Positions 32,029 through 34,337 of a stretch of DNA of 34,337 nt are shown piece by piece. How positions within the stretch are numbered: the stretch's first letter is position 1; each line of letters starts with the position of its first letter. The notes under the pieces are model-generated. The model saw only the letters and a list, made by a program, of their open reading frames with translations, ran no database searches and was not told the DNA's origin. This DNA is from Xylanibacter ruminicola (GTDB taxonomy: Bacteria; Bacteroidota; Bacteroidia; Bacteroidales; Bacteroidaceae), in the NCBI RefSeq assembly GCF_900142525.1, contig NZ_FRBD01000029.1:1-34337 (forward strand), written 5' to 3'. Both the position numbers and the translations under genes were made by a program.

Positions 32029-32553
32029 CTCTGGTCGTTATCCACTTCGGCAAAGCCTACAGTTATTCCTCAGGCCCAGGCCCAGCATTTCTGTCAGCTG
32101 CTCATTGCCGATGGTTCGGCCGTTACCCCTCTGTCTGTTCATGCCCGCAAGGCTATCCAGGCAGGCGACAGTCTCAGTGTGGAGCAGATTTTTGCGGGCT
32201 TTGTGGTGTTGGCCGATGGCTGGCAAACCATGCGCATCTTCCCCCATCAGGAGGGCGGTAAAGTGTCGTGGTATAGTGCTACCGACGATCTGCCTGCCTC
32301 TATGAGTGCCGAACATCAGAAGTATATCCGCGAGGTGTTTCCCCGATTGATTGCTGAGGTAGAGGCTGGTCGCTGGCAGGCCGTAGATGCCTATGTCGAT
32401 AAGATGTTGCAGTATCAGTGCCAGTTTGGTGGCCATCAGGCTTCAGTCGCAGTATCACCCTCGTTGCTCGTCTATGTTGCACTATTTTTTCTGATTGTTT
32501 TTCTTGTTTCTCGTTTTTTTTATATACTTTTGCATCCCAAAAGGAAATTATAA
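31990..32553 (+). CDS. Small membrane protein resembling the ResB-CcsA periplasmic linker
   Basis: This 187-aa product, if started at GTG 31990, has a signal peptide (NSWRLLLLLFTILWSLSTSA), a periplasmic domain and one C-terminal membrane helix (about 158-180, LLVYVALFFLIVFLVSRFFY). The domain (FCQLLIADGSAVTPLSVHARKA, SVEQIFAGFVVLADGW and YVDKMLQYQCQFGG) resembles the region between the ResB and CcsA parts of fused cytochrome c synthases in Bacteroidota, where a phrase like APLDTYAR is typical. The haem-handling core helices and His residues of CcsA are missing. It may be a separate partner or a decayed fragment. An ATG start in this frame exists only inside the di-haem gene. The inverted repeat at 31986-32028 covers the start. 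Confidence 0.5.
   Translation: MNSWRLLLLLFTILWSLSTSAKPTVIPQAQAQHFCQLLIADGSAVTPLSVHARKAIQAGDSLSVEQIFAGFVVLADGWQTMRIFPHQEGGKVSWYSATDDLPASMSAEHQKYIREVFPRLIAEVEAGRWQAVDAYVDKMLQYQCQFGGHQASVAVSPSLLVYVALFFLIVFLVSRFFYILLHPKRKL
32525..32532 (+). promoter_or_regulatory. Bacteroidota -7 box for the Rid-family gene
   Basis: TACTTTTG followed by CATCCC lies inside the last codons of the preceding gene and 23 nt upstream of the ATG at 32556. It rules out a longer in-frame start at 32418. Confidence 0.65.
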
Positions 32554-32555
32554 AT

Positions 32556-33698
32556 ATGAACCAGAAACTGTTCAGTATAGACACTGCTCACGCCAGTACC
32601 CGTGTGTTCTGTTTCGACAACGGCACCGAGGTCAGCGAGTATCATGCCATGATTCAGGTGGCTGATGGTGCTCTGCCGTGGAGTCAGCAGCTCGAGGCGG
32701 TGATGAATGCCTATCAGGAGTTGCTTGCTTGCGTGCCCCAGGCGCAGGCTGTGTTTAAGCGCTATTTTCTGAGCGACGCAGCCAATCAGGCCGACGATGT
32801 GGTGGTGGCCGATGTCACTGATTGCGCCAAGAGCATCATCCAGCAGGCTCCGCTTAATGGTAGCAAGGTAGCATTGTGGGTGTGGCTCATGACTGGGGTG
32901 CAGACGGGTATGACTGCCAGCGGCCTCTACGAGGTGCGCCATGGCTCGTTCCGCCATCTGTTCAATGCCTCGGCCCATAACCTGGCAGCCAACTCCGAGT
33001 ATCAGATGCGCTTGCTCTTCAACGAGTATATCATGCAACTGGCTGAGGAGGGCTGTAAACTCTCCGACCATTGCATCCGTACGTGGCTGTTTGTCAACGA
33101 TATCGACCTCAACTACGGCGGTGTGGTGCGCGCTCGCAATCAGGTGTTCTTCACCCAGGGCCTCACCGTCAACACCCATTTTATTGCCTCTACAGGCATT
33201 GGCGGTCGCCAGCAGGATACCAACGTGCTGGCTCAGATGGACAACTACGCCATCGCAGGCATCAGTCAGCAGCAGATACACTATCTCTATGCCCCCACGC
33301 ATCTCAATCGCACCAGCGACTACGGTGTGTCGTTCGAGCGTGGCACCTATGTCGACTATGCCGATCGCCGCCATGTCTTCATCTCAGGCACTGCTTCAAT
33401 CAACAACAAGGGCGAGGTGATGTTTGCCAAGGATGTGGTGAAGCAGACTGCCCGCATGATTGAGAATGTAGAGACGCTGCTCCGCGAGGCCGAGTGCAGC
33501 TACGATGATGCTTGCGAGATGATTGTGTATCTGCGCGATGTGGCCGACTATCAGGTGGTTCGCGATGTGTTTGCGCAGCGATTCCCCGATAAGCCCGTTG
33601 TCATCGTTCATGCTCCCGTGTGCCGCCCTGGTTGGCTGGTAGAGATGGAGTGTACCGCCGTTAAGGCTATCAGCAACCCCGAACATCCACAATTCTAA
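32556..33698 (+). CDS. Rid (YjgF/YER057c/UK114) family protein with N-terminal extension
   Basis: This 380-aa protein ends in a Rid domain (about residues 265-375) with FISGTASINNKGEV, the helix DVVKQTARMIENVETLLREA, and the conserved Arg and Glu of PVCRPGWLVEMECTA. The N-terminal 250 residues may hold a second, divergent Rid-like fold, as in chorismatase-type two-domain relatives (FkbO/Hyg5). Classical RidA removes reactive enamines and imines; chorismatases hydrolyse chorismate. Which applies here is undecided. There is no signal peptide, so it is cytosolic. It has its own promoter and is convergent with the smalltalk gene 15 nt downstream. Confidence 0.75.
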   Translation: MNQKLFSIDTAHASTRVFCFDNGTEVSEYHAMIQVADGALPWSQQLEAVMNAYQELLACVPQAQAVFKRYFLSDAANQADDVVVADVTDCAKSIIQQAPLNGSKVALWVWLMTGVQTGMTASGLYEVRHGSFRHLFNASAHNLAANSEYQMRLLFNEYIMQLAEEGCKLSDHCIRTWLFVNDIDLNYGGVVRARNQVFFTQGLTVNTHFIASTGIGGRQQDTNVLAQMDNYAIAGISQQQIHYLYAPTHLNRTSDYGVSFERGTYVDYADRRHVFISGTASINNKGEVMFAKDVVKQTARMIENVETLLREAECSYDDACEMIVYLRDVADYQVVRDVFAQRFPDKPVVIVHAPVCRPGWLVEMECTAVKAISNPEHPQF

Positions 33699-33713
33699 GT
33701 TTTATTATGAAGG

Positions 33714-33815
33714 CTAAATGCCCATGCACGATGTGGCGCCCAGCGCAGTCAATATCGCCGATGCAATCGACGCGATAAGCTGCACAATAAACTTTGCGGT
33801 TTCTTTCTTGGTCAT
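33714..33815 (-). CDS. Smalltalk micro-protein (33 aa), second copy
   Basis: A 33-codon gene reads from ATG at 33815 to TAG at 33716-33714. The peptide starts MTKKETAKFIVQL, has one hydrophobic helix of A, I, L and S residues, and ends GATSCMGI. This is the classical smalltalk layout (basic start, single helix, SCMG end). It lies 138 nt downstream of an HU-HIG gene in the same orientation, as the copy at 4301-4411 does, but no amidase follows; the Rid gene converges instead. Compared with the first copy only the layout is kept, not the detailed sequence. Confidence 0.82.
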   Translation of the reverse strand: MTKKETAKFIVQLIASIASAILTALGATSCMGI

Positions 33816-33854
33816 AATGATTTGATTTTAATGGTTAATACTTTCCGTAGGTAT

Positions 33855-33932
33855 TCCCCTCCTCTCGAGAGACCGCTCGACCCGAAGGGGCGCTTGCTAC
33901 CGAAGGGACGCAAGATAGGCTAGGGGTGGAGT
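33855..33932. repeat. GC-rich palindromic element between HU-HIG and smalltalk
   Basis: The element opens CCCCTCCTCTCGAGAG, including the perfect palindrome CTCTCGAGAG (33862-33871), and ends GGGGTGGAG. Inside are two CCGAAGGG-type units (33882-33889 and 33900-33907) and a CTTGC/GCAAG pair (33893-33897 and 33909-33913). The opening matches the palindrome at 353-374, so it may be a dispersed repeat with an insert. Confidence 0.55.
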
Positions 33933-33953
33933 GATTAAACTCTTTTACCTATT

Positions 33954-34337
33954 TTAATCCCCCGGATTAGGCGTGTAGCCACCAGTTGGGCCATCGTCCT
34001 CATCACTTGAGCCAGAGCCGCTGGTGGAATCGCCACCCGTCAGGGTGTCCACATTCACAAACTCGGCCTTCTTGATGAACTCGCGGCTGCTGATGTTCAT
34101 CTCCTGCTCGCCCTCAGGCATGAATCGGATGTGCAGCGCCTTCAAGTTCTTCTGCACAGTAAAGTCCTCCTTCTTCTGTGCGCCGCCCTCCTGGTTCTCG
34201 AGGGTGGTGAAGAAGGTGCCCAGACCCTCAATCTTCACACGCTTGCTCTCCAGCAGCATCTCTACCAGACAGCTACGGAACTTCTCCAGCACACCAAACA
34301 CCACGTCGCTGGTGTACACGCTACCATGCTCACTGAT
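33954..34337 (-). CDS. HU-HIG family DNA-binding protein, second copy (5' end outside window)
   Basis: The frame is open to the right edge, so the N-terminus is missing. The first visible residues, ISEHGSVYTSDV, align with MSEHNSVYGEDV of the copy at 4433-4930. The HU-like strand KRVKIEGLGTFFTTL also aligns. The acidic Gly/Pro tail DEDDGPTGGYTPNPGD differs from the other copy by one residue. A Ser/Gly linker (GGDSTSGSGSSDE) precedes the tail. A smalltalk gene follows, which repeats the cassette order. The shared tail with weaker conservation elsewhere suggests a selected function of the tail. Confidence 0.85.
   Translation of the reverse strand: MSEHGSVYTSDVVFGVLEKFRSCLVEMLLESKRVKIEGLGTFFTTLENQEGGAQKKEDFTVQKNLKALHIRFMPEGEQEMNISSREFIKKAEFVNVDTLTGGDSTSGSGSSDEDDGPTGGYTPNPGD

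Overview
The window reads as chromosomal DNA from a Bacteroidales bacterium, most likely a Prevotellaceae member (Prevotella/Segatella-like). The evidence is promoters of the Bacteroidota type (TAnnTTTG about 7 nt upstream of the transcription start) in front of most genes, family content restricted to or typical of Bacteroidota (DUF4199, DUF6452, DUF6048, DUF4248, HU-HIG DNA-binding proteins, smalltalk micro-proteins), AQ-type signal peptides, and the sequence of the rRNA, SRP RNA and tRNA genes. The GH3 beta-glucosidase and the CE1-type esterase at the left suggest a gut or rumen plant-polysaccharide degrader.

Layout. Positions 1-346 are the tail of an rRNA operon (23S end, 5S, terminator). 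Positions 378-3791 hold a divergent pair, a periplasmic GH3 glucosidase and a feruloyl/acetyl-xylan-type esterase. Positions 3894-10150 are the accessory part. They hold a minus-strand cassette (5'-truncated VapE/VirE-type ATPase, DUF4248 protein, HU-HIG DNA-binding protein, smalltalk micro-protein, amidase), two AT-rich orphan genes, a possible small RNA, and then a two-gene unit made of a PD-(D/E)XK nuclease fused to a DUF2075 helicase, overlapping by 4 nt with a NUDIX hydrolase. A second possible small RNA follows at 10054-10140. A second HU-HIG/smalltalk pair, without an amidase, sits at the right edge (33714-34337).

Positions 10198-26366 are mostly core genome: YbjQ, a STAS-kinase fusion, a TlpA-like thioredoxin, an SRP RNA plus tRNA-Thr transcript, then one run (DUF4199, GT2, DUF6452, DUF6048, ApbE, Crp/Fnr) and a second run (M3 peptidase, dCMP deaminase, S41 peptidase, 5-formyl-THF cyclo-ligase). 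These meet recF-DUF721 convergently. A third run (TPR membrane protein, ribH, a histidine-kinase-like protein that lacks its phospho-acceptor His) points right.

Positions 26383-32553 look like a metal-uptake or iron-sensing module. A transcription factor that fuses a YtfE/ScdA-like hemerythrin domain to a LuxR helix-turn-helix is divergent from an operon of outer-membrane barrel, imelysin lipoprotein, di-haem oxidoreductase lipoprotein, and a small membrane protein resembling the periplasmic linker of ResB-CcsA cytochrome c synthases. A Rid-family protein with its own promoter follows.

The strongest candidates for something undescribed are the hemerythrin-LuxR/imelysin/di-haem module and the nuclease-helicase/NUDIX pair, which is built like a defence or nucleic-acid quality-control unit. 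Function for both is inferred from domain content and gene order only.
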